Source of the DNA: PALSA-270 sp963770915
GTDB lineage: Bacteria; Acidobacteriota; Terriglobia; Terriglobales; Acidobacteriaceae
Length of the DNA: 64,000 nucleotides
Direction of reading: 5' to 3'
Assembly (NCBI GenBank): GCA_963770915.1
Contig: CAVYRG010000001.1
Coordinates: 1,116,001 to 1,180,000 of the forward strand
The position numbers were made by a program, and so were the translations under genes. Shown here in pieces: positions 53,349 to 61,579 of this stretch. The notes below the pieces were generated by a model, which did no database searches, was not told the origin of the DNA, and was given only the letters and a program-made list of their open reading frames with translations. Within the stretch, counting starts at the first letter, position 1; the number at the start of each line of letters is the position of its first letter.

Positions 53349-55682
53349 TTAGTCGTTTGACTGGGCAGTGGCAATCGCCAGCATCGAGATGCCGGATGAG
53401 CCCAGGAGCCGGAACAGGGAAGCGCCAAGATAACCCGGAACGCACTTCCATTTTCTGACCTCAATCTCTTTCTGGAGACGCCGCAACGAGCCGCCTAGCT
53501 CCACCTCGGTGAGCCGGTCCGGCATCTTTCGCGTCCAGGAATTCCACAGGCCGCGCACCGAAACCGAAGCCAGTTCGAGCGGACGCGGCTTCGAGTACCG
53601 GACCTCGCTTTCGCTGTAACCGGCAAGCGAAAGCGCTTCCGTGAGACTGGCGGGATTCCAGCGCGTGAGATGGTTGGGCGGATAGTCCGCAAGGTCGCGG
53701 TGACTGCCGGCTTTGGTCCAGCGCCTGGGGCTGGGAACCGTGAGAATGAGCAATGCCTGCGGAAAGCGCTGCCGGATCTGGCGAAGGAACTGCACCGGGT
53801 CGGGTAAATGTTCCAGCACTTCGAAGACGGTGACGACTTGCGGAGACCACTGCGGCGGCACCGATTCGATGGAACCGCAGACGACGTCATAGCCTCGATC
53901 ACGCAGCAGGCGCACCGGCTCCGATCCGATTTCGACCCCCGCCACCCGGAAGCCCAGCTGCCGCGCGCGAATCAGGAACCATCCAGGGCCGCAGCCAATA
54001 TCGAGAATGGACGCGCCGCCACGATTCGCCTTCAGCCAGGCGAGCGCTTCGGTCTGAGCGGCAAACAGCATCCAGCGCGCCTCGTTCAGCGCCGGGCTTG
54101 CTTCGCGCAGCCACTGGGCGCTAGGAACGTAAAAGGTCGAACTGCCGTCCGCCTTGTAGGCCGCGTCATAGTTCGCCCGGTCATACTCGATGGGATGGCA
54201 GAACTCGAGTGTGCACTGCGCGCAGCGCAGGAAACTGAACTCTCCGAAAACGTCCACTCGGGCGTTCTCCGAGCCGCGACACACTGGGCATTGGACAATT
54301 TCGCTCATCGATCCGGTACCGCGAGAATAACAATGAACCGAAGACATAGAGGACTTACTTTTGGACGTGGCGAGACCGAAGCTGCCGGCTTGGGGCCTGC
54401 GCGATCGGGGAGGGTTAGATCTCCGCATCATGTTGCGCGACCACAGCGGGGGCCGCAGCGGGTAATAGAGCCAGAACCAGCGGTCGGAAAGCGGAAAGTC
54501 GCTGAAGTAAGCTGACGAGATCCAGACCCGCCTCATATAAACGCGAACCGGCAGCTTCGGCCTAAGGAGCAAGGTGTAAGGCAACGACATCAGCAAGCCA
54601 AACCGTTCCAGCCGATGCAGACGCCGGGAATCCATCAGCATAGCCTGCAGCGCCTGGGAAGCAAGTTTTGCCGACGATGGTTCTTTTCGGATCAACTCCC
54701 GCAACGGCTGCGCCGGTTCCGTCCCCAGCAGCCAATACGAGAGCAAAGACGCCTGGGCCAAGGCACGCTTCAGATCGAACTGCTCGGCCAAGGCAAGAAG
54801 ATCATCCCAGGTCCCCCGGCGTTCCCGCGAAAGCAGAACGGCGGCATCGCACAGCCACTTGAGGCGCGACCAGCGGTGCCCGGCGCCGTGGCTGCAGACC
54901 AGCAGAAGCAGAGCGTCTTCATTCAATTCCACAAATGTCGAGCCCGGGCAGCAGTCGAGCGCATGGCTTTGCTGCCAAAGCTCCGCGACATTCTGCGGCG
55001 TCCACAGATCGAGGCTCCAGTGAAGTTCCACGGCTAAATGCAGGTCGTCATTCAGGTAACTCCAGTGATGTTCCTGCAGCAGCATTCTGCGCCGCATTTT
55101 GGGGGTCAGCTCTGCCGCGGGAAATGTGCGACGGTAGCCCAGCGCCTGGAGCAGGCGGTCGGCGCGGTCGAGATCCTCCGGCCTGACCATGAGGTCGATG
55201 TCCTGCACCTGCCTCATGGTGGGATCGTGGAACAGCCGGTGAGAAAGCGTGACACCTTTCAGCGGCATCATGCCGATTCCCTGCTCGCGAAACGCGCCGT
55301 TAAGACGGACCAACTCGGAGCCATGCTGCAGGGCGCGTCCCCGGGCGCGCATGGAGCATTGCTTGAGCTTTTCTCTGACTTGCTCGGGAATGAAATTTGT
55401 TCCAAGTTGGCGCAGCGCCGCCTGGACGAGAGGCAAAACTTGATGGCGCACTGACAGCGCGACCAGGCTTTCCCAGTTGATATCCGTGTACCGTTTGGCG
55501 GCGATTTGTGCTGGGAAGATTGACGAGGCGGCGCAACACTCCAACATCAACTCAAACTCGGGAGTGAGACGAAACTTCGCGGGCAGCGGCGGTAGCGAAT
55601 CCGATTCGCCGCAGAAGAATGAGGATGGAGCCTGTGTTGTGTCCTGGCGTAAATTCGAGAGCGCTGCCGACCGAGATGTCAC
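53349..55682 (-). CDS. lasso-cluster nucleotidyltransferase-methyltransferase fusion
   Basis: A 777-residue open frame. Residues about 40-415 form an uncharacterised nucleotidyltransferase of the PF14907 kind, with M-P-L-K-G-V-T-L-S-H-R-L (139-150) and the catalytic-type D-I-D-L-M-V (161-166, Asp161/163). Such proteins are known beside lasso and PqqD-type genes. An unconserved linker (about 416-458) leads into a SAM methyltransferase (459-777) with zinc ribbon C465/C468 and L-D-I-G-C-G-P-G-W-F-L. That half closely resembles the protein at 48982-50022. The GTG at 55682 overlaps the B2 stop (GTGA), setting the start. An internal ATG at 54308 could make the methyltransferase separately. Whether it works on the peptide or on a sugar is unknown. 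Confidence 0.78.
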   Translation of the reverse strand: MTSRSAALSNLRQDTTQAPSSFFCGESDSLPPLPAKFRLTPEFELMLECCAASSIFPAQIAAKRYTDINWESLVALSVRHQVLPLVQAALRQLGTNFIPEQVREKLKQCSMRARGRALQHGSELVRLNGAFREQGIGMMPLKGVTLSHRLFHDPTMRQVQDIDLMVRPEDLDRADRLLQALGYRRTFPAAELTPKMRRRMLLQEHHWSYLNDDLHLAVELHWSLDLWTPQNVAELWQQSHALDCCPGSTFVELNEDALLLLVCSHGAGHRWSRLKWLCDAAVLLSRERRGTWDDLLALAEQFDLKRALAQASLLSYWLLGTEPAQPLRELIRKEPSSAKLASQALQAMLMDSRRLHRLERFGLLMSLPYTLLLRPKLPVRVYMRRVWISSAYFSDFPLSDRWFWLYYPLRPPLWSRNMMRRSNPPRSRRPQAGSFGLATSKSKSSMSSVHCYSRGTGSMSEIVQCPVCRGSENARVDVFGEFSFLRCAQCTLEFCHPIEYDRANYDAAYKADGSSTFYVPSAQWLREASPALNEARWMLFAAQTEALAWLKANRGGASILDIGCGPGWFLIRARQLGFRVAGVEIGSEPVRLLRDRGYDVVCGSIESVPPQWSPQVVTVFEVLEHLPDPVQFLRQIRQRFPQALLILTVPSPRRWTKAGSHRDLADYPPNHLTRWNPASLTEALSLAGYSESEVRYSKPRPLELASVSVRGLWNSWTRKMPDRLTEVELGGSLRRLQKEIEVRKWKCVPGYLGASLFRLLGSSGISMLAIATAQSND

Positions 55683-56158
55683 CGGCGAATCTCCGCCAGC
55701 CGAGTTTCGGCGCAACGCAGGCGAAACGCTGAAATCTGCACAAAGCGATCTCGGCCGGCCGATCCAGTCACGATGACGCCGCCGCAGCGCAGCCAGGCAT
55801 GCGCGACAATCTCTGCGGCGCCCTTGGCTACGCCGAGGCAAACCGTGCCGGGAATTCTGCGGCGGCGCAGCATGGCTGCAGCCGCCAGAGTCTGCACCAG
55901 ACAGGTGCTGATTCGCGGCAGCCGGGCGGCCACCAAGCGGGTAGCCCACGCAACTTCGCCGGCGCGGCGAATCTGCAACGGCCCGGCTTCACACTCGGCA
56001 TTTTGCGCCACCAACCCTAGCCAGCCGGCCATCCGGCGAAAACTGAATAGCAGAACCGCGGCGCGGCTTAAGCACAACAGGAGGGCAGCTTCCAACAGCA
56101 TCCCGCGCTCGGGCCAGGACAGCGCCTGCAGCTTACGCAAATCATTCCGCCACGACAC
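55679..56158 (-). CDS. lasso peptide leader peptidase (B2, transglutaminase-like)
   Basis: A protein of about 159 residues of the lasso B2 family, which cleaves the precursor just before the core using a Cys-His-Asp triad. The Cys segment is R-I-S-T-C-L-V-Q-T-L-A-A-A-A-M-L-R-R, and the His is in V-A-H-A-W-L-R-C-G-G. The N-terminal part is hydrophobic (L-L-E-A-A-L-L-L-C-L-S-R-A-A-V-L-L-F), as usual in this family. The start is uncertain: GTG 56158 overlaps the B1 stop, and TTG 56140 follows it. It overlaps the nucleotidyltransferase start by 4 bp. The B1-then-B2 split arrangement is the one found outside classical proteobacterial clusters. Confidence 0.85.
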   Translation of the reverse strand: MSWRNDLRKLQALSWPERGMLLEAALLLCLSRAAVLLFSFRRMAGWLGLVAQNAECEAGPLQIRRAGEVAWATRLVAARLPRISTCLVQTLAAAAMLRRRRIPGTVCLGVAKGAAEIVAHAWLRCGGVIVTGSAGRDRFVQISAFRLRCAETRLAEIRR

Positions 56159-56426
56159 GCAGCAGGCCCTCGCTTTCAAGCTGGCCGAGAAACGGCAGCA
56201 GATCGCCGGCAATCTGCTCTTCGCTGGCGTCAAACTCTCCGGTCAGCTGTCGGCACAGTTCATCCACCCGGCGGGGACGCTCGAGCAGTTCCCAGACCCG
56301 CCTTCCGATTTCGTCAAGGCCGACGTAGTGATTGCTGGCCAGGCTGAGAATGACGATTTCCTTGTCCACCGGCGCGGACATCAATTCAGAAAAGCGCACA
56401 ACTCGCGTGCTGAGGTCGAGAGGCAT
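56142..56426 (-). CDS. PqqD-like leader-binding protein (lasso B1, RiPP recognition element)
   Basis: A 94-residue PqqD-family protein. The winged-helix RRE fold is suggested by V-I-L-S-L-A-S-N-H-Y-V-G-L-D-E-I-G, R-R-V-W-E-L-L-E-R-P and V-D-E-L-C-R-Q-L-T-G-E-F. In lasso systems it binds the precursor leader and delivers it to B2 and the cyclase. I use the ATG at 56426, since AAAGGA lies at proper spacing before it; ATG 56435 is too close. It overlaps the sulfotransferase end by about 40 bp. The leader motif it must recognise here has Trp in place of the usual Tyr. Confidence 0.85.
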   Translation of the reverse strand: MPLDLSTRVVRFSELMSAPVDKEIVILSLASNHYVGLDEIGRRVWELLERPRRVDELCRQLTGEFDASEEQIAGDLLPFLGQLESEGLLRVVAE

Positions 56427-57309
56427 GGTCTGCATGTCCTTTCTGCAAATTCGATCGCGCAACGTCCTGATCGAGATACCCGAAACGGCGCATGGCATCG
56501 CCGTGCGCCTGGATGATGCGATCGGCGAGCTGGGCCGGTAATTCTTCCCGCCAAGATCCGATTTGCCCTTTGCGGAAGAACGTGGCGGAGGAGCGCAGCG
56601 GCCGCTCACGGAATCCGTGGCGCTGTTCCTGGCGCTGCAGTTCGGAGAAATCGGAAAACTCCACCGCCTTGCGCAACCGGCTCCCGTCTAAGGGCAACCC
56701 GCAGAAGCGGACCACCGCGCTGAAAACGCCTGCGGGGTCGCGGCGCAGGTCTTCATAGCGGACCAGATGAACGCGCAGTCCGGAATCATCCAGCCAACTG
56801 GCGGCGTGCCCGCTCCAAGAAGAGAGCTTCTGGCGAAGTTGGTCGGCCAGCCCTTCCCGGGAACGGGCGAGCGCAAACCCGGGATCGCACAAATTCTCCA
56901 CCGCTTCGGCCACGCTCACTCCCCAGTGGTGCGCGCAGGAAGTGGCGACGTCCAGAGGGTTGCGAAGCAGATAGACAACGCCTGCAGTGATGTCCCCCGG
57001 AAACAGCGCTTGCCCCGAGCGAGTGAGTTGCCAGGCGTCATGCACTTTCATGTACAAAGTGTCCTCTGCTTCCGCGAGCAGGCAGCGGAAAACTTCGGGC
57101 CGCAGATCTTCGATCAGGTCATCGTCCAGGGCGGACGCTTCAATGCCCGCCCACTCATCAAAACAGGCGCGCGCGCTGGCGATAGGGCAGATGCCAAGTT
57201 CATTGATGTCGGCGGGAGTATCGGCATCGCGCAGGTAGTTGGCCAGCAGCACGCGCATCCAGGTGTTGCCGGACTTCGGGTAGGAAGCGAGCCAAACGAT
57301 CTTAGCCAT
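56386..57309 (-). CDS. PAPS-dependent sulfotransferase in the lasso cluster
   Basis: A 307-residue cytosolic-type sulfotransferase. The 5'-phosphosulfate loop is S-Y-P-K-S-G-N-T-W (9-17), and the 3'-phosphate-binding segment is Y-L-L-R-N-P-L-D-V-A-T-S (about 105-120). H-D-A-W-Q-L-T and F-R-K-G-Q-I-G-S-W-R (near 260) complete the fold. Its start (ATG 57309) overlaps the end of the upstream kinase-like gene by 8 bp, and it overlaps B1 at the other end, so it belongs to the operon. The cores are rich in Ser/Thr and have no Tyr, so if the peptide is the substrate, O-sulfation of Ser/Thr would be expected. The C-terminal tail (about 280-307) is poorly conserved. Confidence 0.83.
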   Translation of the reverse strand: MAKIVWLASYPKSGNTWMRVLLANYLRDADTPADINELGICPIASARACFDEWAGIEASALDDDLIEDLRPEVFRCLLAEAEDTLYMKVHDAWQLTRSGQALFPGDITAGVVYLLRNPLDVATSCAHHWGVSVAEAVENLCDPGFALARSREGLADQLRQKLSSWSGHAASWLDDSGLRVHLVRYEDLRRDPAGVFSAVVRFCGLPLDGSRLRKAVEFSDFSELQRQEQRHGFRERPLRSSATFFRKGQIGSWREELPAQLADRIIQAHGDAMRRFGYLDQDVARSNLQKGHADHASRPQHASCALF

Positions 57310-58189
57310 GCAGAATCGCCTCGGCGACGGCGTCGGCAGTCCAGCGATGCGCCGGCCGCTCGATGCGGAAGATTTCGATTCCTCCCGCGACCGCGGTGAA
57401 AATGGGAAACAGATCGGGATGTTCCTGGGGCAGCAGCGGGCCGTAGACGCACTCTTGCAATGCGGCGAACTTGTCGGCGCCGCCGAAGCGCTGAACCCGG
57501 ATGTCATTTCCAGAATAGCGACGCAGCAGGCAAACCGCATGCAGCGGCGCCGGAGTCTGCGCCAGCGCGGCCGGCTCTTCCAGCACCACCTTCCTCCGCT
57601 GGGTGCGGTGGCGGGGCAGTGTCGCGACATCCCGGCCCAAGCCGCCGGCCGCATCGTCACAAAGGCAAAACTGCGGCAGTCCGGGGAACACGTCGATGCC
57701 GCCGCCGGCAAGACGGCTGAGCGCCGTAATGTCATCGGCCAGCATGGGGCAGCCGCGCCGCAGCAGGGCGGCGAGAGTTGTGGACTTGCCCGCGCCGGAT
57801 TCGCCGCTCACCGCCACGGCGCCCTTCGGCGTGACCACCGAGCTGGCATGCAGCACCAGCAGGCCATTCTGGCGCAGCGCGGCGGCCAGGACGTTATCCA
57901 GGAAATGGCAGCGAATCATCTCTTCTTCCGCCAGCGGGCCGCGTTGCAGCGTAATGCGGCAGCCGTTCTCCACCAGAAAGCGGCCGGCGCGGCGTCCTGC
58001 TTTCCAGAGAAAGCGCCGCGGCTCAGCCTGCCAGTTGCGATCCTGAGCTACCGGCGCCGCCAACTGGCTCGGCACCGCGCCTTCGGCAAGCGTGACATCG
58101 GGCTCGGCGTCCGCATCAGCAACCGGAAGCATGGGACAGGGAAAGGGCAAACGCAGCGAGAGCCCATAGGCGGTGTGGGCGTGCATCAT
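57302..58189 (-). CDS. HPr-kinase-like protein 1 of the lasso cluster
   Basis: A 295-residue protein with the HprK-type P-loop fold. An N-terminal domain (about 1-95) precedes H-A-S-S-V-V and the Walker A S-G-E-S-G-A-G-K-S-T-T (about 128-138), then M-L-A-D-D-I-T-A-L as the Walker-B-like acidic segment. Homologues in paeninodin-type clusters phosphorylate a Ser at the C-terminus of the lasso precursor. Here the cores end in Ile or Thr with Ser/Thr next to last, so the target could be that residue. The start at 58189 overlaps the previous stop (GCATGA). Confidence 0.82.
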   Translation of the reverse strand: MMHAHTAYGLSLRLPFPCPMLPVADADAEPDVTLAEGAVPSQLAAPVAQDRNWQAEPRRFLWKAGRRAGRFLVENGCRITLQRGPLAEEEMIRCHFLDNVLAAALRQNGLLVLHASSVVTPKGAVAVSGESGAGKSTTLAALLRRGCPMLADDITALSRLAGGGIDVFPGLPQFCLCDDAAGGLGRDVATLPRHRTQRRKVVLEEPAALAQTPAPLHAVCLLRRYSGNDIRVQRFGGADKFAALQECVYGPLLPQEHPDLFPIFTAVAGGIEIFRIERPAHRWTADAVAEAILHG

Positions 58190-59052
58190 GCGCCCGCCCC
58201 CGCGATCCGTTCCGCTACTTCTTCCATTCCCCATTTCCTGCCCCGCGGCCGAAACAGGCGAAACATCGGGACGATTTGGGAAACGGCCGAAGCCTGGTGC
58301 ATATAGGCGGCGCGATCGAGCAGCGCGTCCGCGATATGGCTGTTGTAGGTCAAAGTTCCCAAGGCGCGAAATCGCTCCATCCCCGTTACTTCCCGCATCT
58401 CGACTGTCTCTTTGTTGTGAACCGAAAGCCAGTAAATGGCGCGCAGAGACTGAGCCGCCGCTGAAAATTGCCCGGCTGCGGATACAACCTGCCAGCGGCC
58501 GCGCTTGCCGGGCGCTGAGTTGGTCGTTCCTTCTTCTGTTTCGTCAGCGCAGCCGCGAATTCTGATCTCGGGAAATGCGGGAGCAACCCGCACTTGTCCC
58601 CGCTCAAAGTCGATCGCCGACAACTCGTCGGCCAACATCTTCCAGCCGCGGCGAAGGAGACAGAGAAGCACCGCCGACTTTCCGGCGCAGGAATCCCCCG
58701 CCAGCAGGACTGCGCCCTCGGCATTTGCTGCAGCAGCGGCATGAAAAGCCAGAGTGCCACGCTGATAGAGAACCGCTGCCAGGGGAGTCATGCGCAGCAA
58801 TCGAGAAATTGCTTCCGCTCGCGCTGCGGGCTCGGCGGCGACGGTGATGCGTTCGCCGTCTTCCGCTAAATAGGCGGCAGTCCCCGGAACGCGCAGCAAA
58901 AACCGTCCCGGCGCCGCTTGCCACAAAATTCCTCGCGCCGAGCCTGCCGCAAGATCGCGCGGAACAGGGCCTTCTTCTATACGAATGTGGTGAAGCCACT
59001 CAGGCCAAGCCGCTCGCTGGTTGCCAGGCAGTGCCTGAGCCGCCGTGCTCAC
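58186..59052 (-). CDS. HPr-kinase-like protein 2 of the lasso cluster
   Basis: A 288-residue homologue of the following gene product. Its Walker A reads A-G-D-S-C-A-G-K-S-A-V (about 118-128), preceded by L-A-F-H-A-A-A-A, and its acidic segment is M-L-A-D-E-L-S-A-I. The Thr after GKS that coordinates magnesium in many P-loops is Ala here, so activity may differ from the paired copy. Translation begins at GTG 59052, overlapping the cyclase stop. Division of labour between the two copies (two sites, or a heterodimer) is possible but unproven. Confidence 0.8.
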   Translation of the reverse strand: MSTAAQALPGNQRAAWPEWLHHIRIEEGPVPRDLAAGSARGILWQAAPGRFLLRVPGTAAYLAEDGERITVAAEPAARAEAISRLLRMTPLAAVLYQRGTLAFHAAAAANAEGAVLLAGDSCAGKSAVLLCLLRRGWKMLADELSAIDFERGQVRVAPAFPEIRIRGCADETEEGTTNSAPGKRGRWQVVSAAGQFSAAAQSLRAIYWLSVHNKETVEMREVTGMERFRALGTLTYNSHIADALLDRAAYMHQASAVSQIVPMFRLFRPRGRKWGMEEVAERIAGAGA

Positions 59053-61010
59053 CGGACCGCCTCCAATTGCGCTTCGGGAGTTTCAAATGCATCCGCGGCG
59101 CCATGCCGACAGGAGGCGAATTGATTCACAAACAACCCCGCCATGATGCCGCGGCATAGCACCGTAACGGATTTGCGAAACGCATCCGGAGTGTCCTTGG
59201 TGCGAACCATATTCCAGACCTCGCGCAGGTAGACAACATCGACGTATTCAGCAGCCGGCCCCGCGGACAATTCTTCCAGCGCGTTTTCGACTTCCGCTGC
59301 GCACGCCCGCAACCGCGGAACCAGGTCTCCGGCCTGCCGCCCCCGCTGCCTATTGAGACGGACCTCATCGGGTACACAGCCTTTCATCGCCTCGCGAATC
59401 AGCCAGCGGTCCATTCCCGTTCCCGGATCGATGAAAATGCGGTCGGGAACAGAAAGCACAAACGAGAGCACGCGCGCATCAGCCGTAGGGTCGCGAACAT
59501 CGAGGCCGTGCGCCGCGCCCATCTGGGCGTGCAATCCTCCTCCCAGCGAGCGCCCCGGATGCAGGATCTGATAGCGCTTTTCCTGCGGCGTGATGGCCGG
59601 AAATTCGTGAGGATCCGACAACCACCGATCGAGGAGTTGCAGCCGGTCGGCGAAGTCCGGGCGAATCGCGGACAGGCGATACCAATTCCGGCGTTCGAGC
59701 CGATGGCGCAGCAGCGCCGCGGCTAGACCCGGCAACTCCCTTCGCAGATGCTGCCGCGTCCGCTTCGCCAGCGCGTTTGCCCAGCCGGCGAGCCCCAGGG
59801 TTCGCAGTTGAACAGCTAGCGGCTGGGAAGATAAATGGCCCGTCCAGGAAACGCTTCCGTTCCCCATCTGTCCGGTCAGCAAGACCCGGCAGCCGTGGGC
59901 ACGCGCCGCGCGCTCCAGTTCGAATATCCAATAGGCGTTCGCCGCGCTGTGCCCGGGCTCGTTCTGAATCTCCAGCAGGCGGCGGAGCCCTTCCATGGGG
60001 CTGAGGTTTCCGGCCGCAACCGGGAAAAGCTCCACGTTTCCTGCGAAGCGCGCCGTGGCTTCGGCGAGTGGAAACTCGTCGCCGAAACGCTCCCCGACAT
60101 AGCTGCCGGTATCGGCCAGCGGCACCGAAGTGAAGGCAGCCAGCATCCGGCCACGGTCGCGGAGTAAGGCTGCAGCGGTCGCGGTCACGGCACTGGAGTC
60201 CAACCCTCCGCTTAATGTCGTAGCGACAGGATATTCCTCAGCAGAACGCAGCCGGCAGCGAACCGCCTCGTCAAAAATCTCGCGGAATGCGGCCACGCAG
60301 TCCTCCCGCCGCGCCCAGCGCAGTTCGCGAGCATTTTCCAGCCTCCAATATTGGCGCGTTTCCACGCGGTCGGGAGTCACCGTAAGACTGTGCGCGGGGG
60401 GCAAACGGCGGATGGGTTTATGAATCGTGCGCTCGCCGTGGTAGGCGGGCCAGGAGACCAGCACTTGCGCCAAATAGAGCTCGTCGAGTTCCACCGGCGC
60501 CAGATTCAGCTCCAGCAGCGTCTGGCGGCTCGAAGCGAAAGCGAATACGCGCGGACTGGAGTAATAGAAAAGCGAGGTGTTGCCAAAGTGGTCGCGCGCT
60601 AGAAAAAGCCTCCGTTCCTGGGGATGCCAGGCGGCGAAAGCCCAGTCGCCGAACACACGCTCCGGCGCCAGTTCTCCCCACTGCAGGTAGGCTCGCCGAA
60701 GAAACTCGCTGTCGGGAAGACTGGCTTGTTCCTGCGAAGAAATATCCAACAGGCGCGCCAGTTCGGCGCGGTTATCCACCCGCGCAGCGGCTGTGAAGAC
60801 AATGCCGCAGATTTTGTCGGCGTGGGGCAAGCGCTCGTAGCGTGCTTCGGGGGTGCTGAACAGGCGCAGTTGTCCCAGTCCGGCTGGGCCGCCCTGCCAA
60901 ATCGCGCCTCCGTCCGGCCCCCAGCGCGCCATGCTGCAACGCATGGTTTCCAGCATGGAAGGGCCGACCGCTCCCCGACCGCGCCGCACGATGCCGAAAA
61001 TGCCACTCAT
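59049..61010 (-). CDS. lasso peptide macrolactam synthetase (C protein, asparagine-synthase-like)
   Basis: A 653-residue McjC-type ATP-dependent enzyme. It adenylates the side-chain carboxylate of the ring Asp/Glu and forms the amide with the core N-terminus. The N-terminal glutaminase-like domain begins M-S-G-I-F-G: the catalytic Cys is Ser, so glutamine hydrolysis is not expected, as in other lasso cyclases. The synthetase half has T-L-S-G-G-L-D-S-S-A-V (the ATP loop, about 265) and L-L-T-G-Q-M-G-N-G-S, where asparagine synthases usually have G-G-D-E. It follows the last precursor by 31 bp and overlaps the kinase-like gene. Confidence 0.88.
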   Translation of the reverse strand: MSGIFGIVRRGRGAVGPSMLETMRCSMARWGPDGGAIWQGGPAGLGQLRLFSTPEARYERLPHADKICGIVFTAAARVDNRAELARLLDISSQEQASLPDSEFLRRAYLQWGELAPERVFGDWAFAAWHPQERRLFLARDHFGNTSLFYYSSPRVFAFASSRQTLLELNLAPVELDELYLAQVLVSWPAYHGERTIHKPIRRLPPAHSLTVTPDRVETRQYWRLENARELRWARREDCVAAFREIFDEAVRCRLRSAEEYPVATTLSGGLDSSAVTATAAALLRDRGRMLAAFTSVPLADTGSYVGERFGDEFPLAEATARFAGNVELFPVAAGNLSPMEGLRRLLEIQNEPGHSAANAYWIFELERAARAHGCRVLLTGQMGNGSVSWTGHLSSQPLAVQLRTLGLAGWANALAKRTRQHLRRELPGLAAALLRHRLERRNWYRLSAIRPDFADRLQLLDRWLSDPHEFPAITPQEKRYQILHPGRSLGGGLHAQMGAAHGLDVRDPTADARVLSFVLSVPDRIFIDPGTGMDRWLIREAMKGCVPDEVRLNRQRGRQAGDLVPRLRACAAEVENALEELSAGPAAEYVDVVYLREVWNMVRTKDTPDAFRKSVTVLCRGIMAGLFVNQFASCRHGAADAFETPEAQLEAVR

Positions 61011-61041
61011 GAAGTGAAGTTACGTGCCAGGTACTGGCGGG

Positions 61042-61227
61042 CTACGTCGTCGTCCGTCCGCTGAGATCGCTGCCTGACCCCGCCAGCAGCAGGGTGCGCT
61101 TGATGTCGATCACGCTCACCGTGGGCGGGCGCCAAACCGTCGAGGTCTCGGCATTTGGGTTCTGGTCCTCCGGGGAGTTCTTCCCACTAGCGATCTCGCT
61201 CATTTTCTCGTGATGGTGCTTCATCAT
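61042..61227 (-). CDS. lasso precursor peptide 1 (closest to the cyclase)
   Basis: A 61-residue precursor. The leader ends V-W-R-P-P-T-V-S-V-I-D-I-K-R-T-L. Applying the conserved Thr at -2 of lasso leaders, the core is L-L-A-G-S-G-S-D-L-S-G-R-T-T-T (15 residues), with Asp8 as the ring acceptor. W-R-P-P stands in for the usual Y-x-x-P recognition motif. An AAAGGA site precedes the ATG at 61227. It is the most divergent of the four: the core lacks Gly9 and has an Arg-Thr-Thr-Thr tail. It lies 31 bp before the cyclase gene. Confidence 0.85.
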   Translation of the reverse strand: MMKHHHEKMSEIASGKNSPEDQNPNAETSTVWRPPTVSVIDIKRTLLLAGSGSDLSGRTTT

Positions 61228-61334
61228 TCGGCCATCGTCCTTTCTTGTGCCCGGTTTGGACACAGGTCCTCGAAAGCAGCCACTACCGTACCCGAATCAC
61301 AAGCCGTCGCCAGCAACGTCGGGAAGCCGCGGAC

Positions 61335-61514
61335 TCAGATGCTGCCGGATATGCCGTCGATCACCGATCCGACAACCAGCATCGTTCTTCGGATATCGAT
61401 GACTGTGACTCGCGGGCTGTGCCAACCGGCGAGAGGCTGCTTCCGGAGGTCGGGGAAAACAGGCGAACAGCCTCCCGTCGCGCCGTCCTTCAAGTTTCCC
61501 TGATCATGCGTCAT
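61335..61514 (-). CDS. lasso precursor peptide 2
   Basis: A 59-residue precursor, with AAAGGAG 9 nt before the ATG. The leader ends W-H-S-P-R-V-T-V-I-D-I-R-R-T-M. The predicted core is L-V-V-G-S-V-I-D-G-I-S-G-S-I, with Asp8 for an 8-residue ring and a six-residue tail. The leader's N-terminal half is unrelated to those of its neighbours apart from the opening M-T-H-D-Q shared with copy 3. That identifies copies 2 and 3 as duplicates. Confidence 0.87.
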   Translation of the reverse strand: MTHDQGNLKDGATGGCSPVFPDLRKQPLAGWHSPRVTVIDIRRTMLVVGSVIDGISGSI

Positions 61515-61579
61515 GCCGATTTTCTCCTTTCATTGTTTCGCGGCGTGAACGAGCAGTGCGGTTTTTGAATCCAACATCG

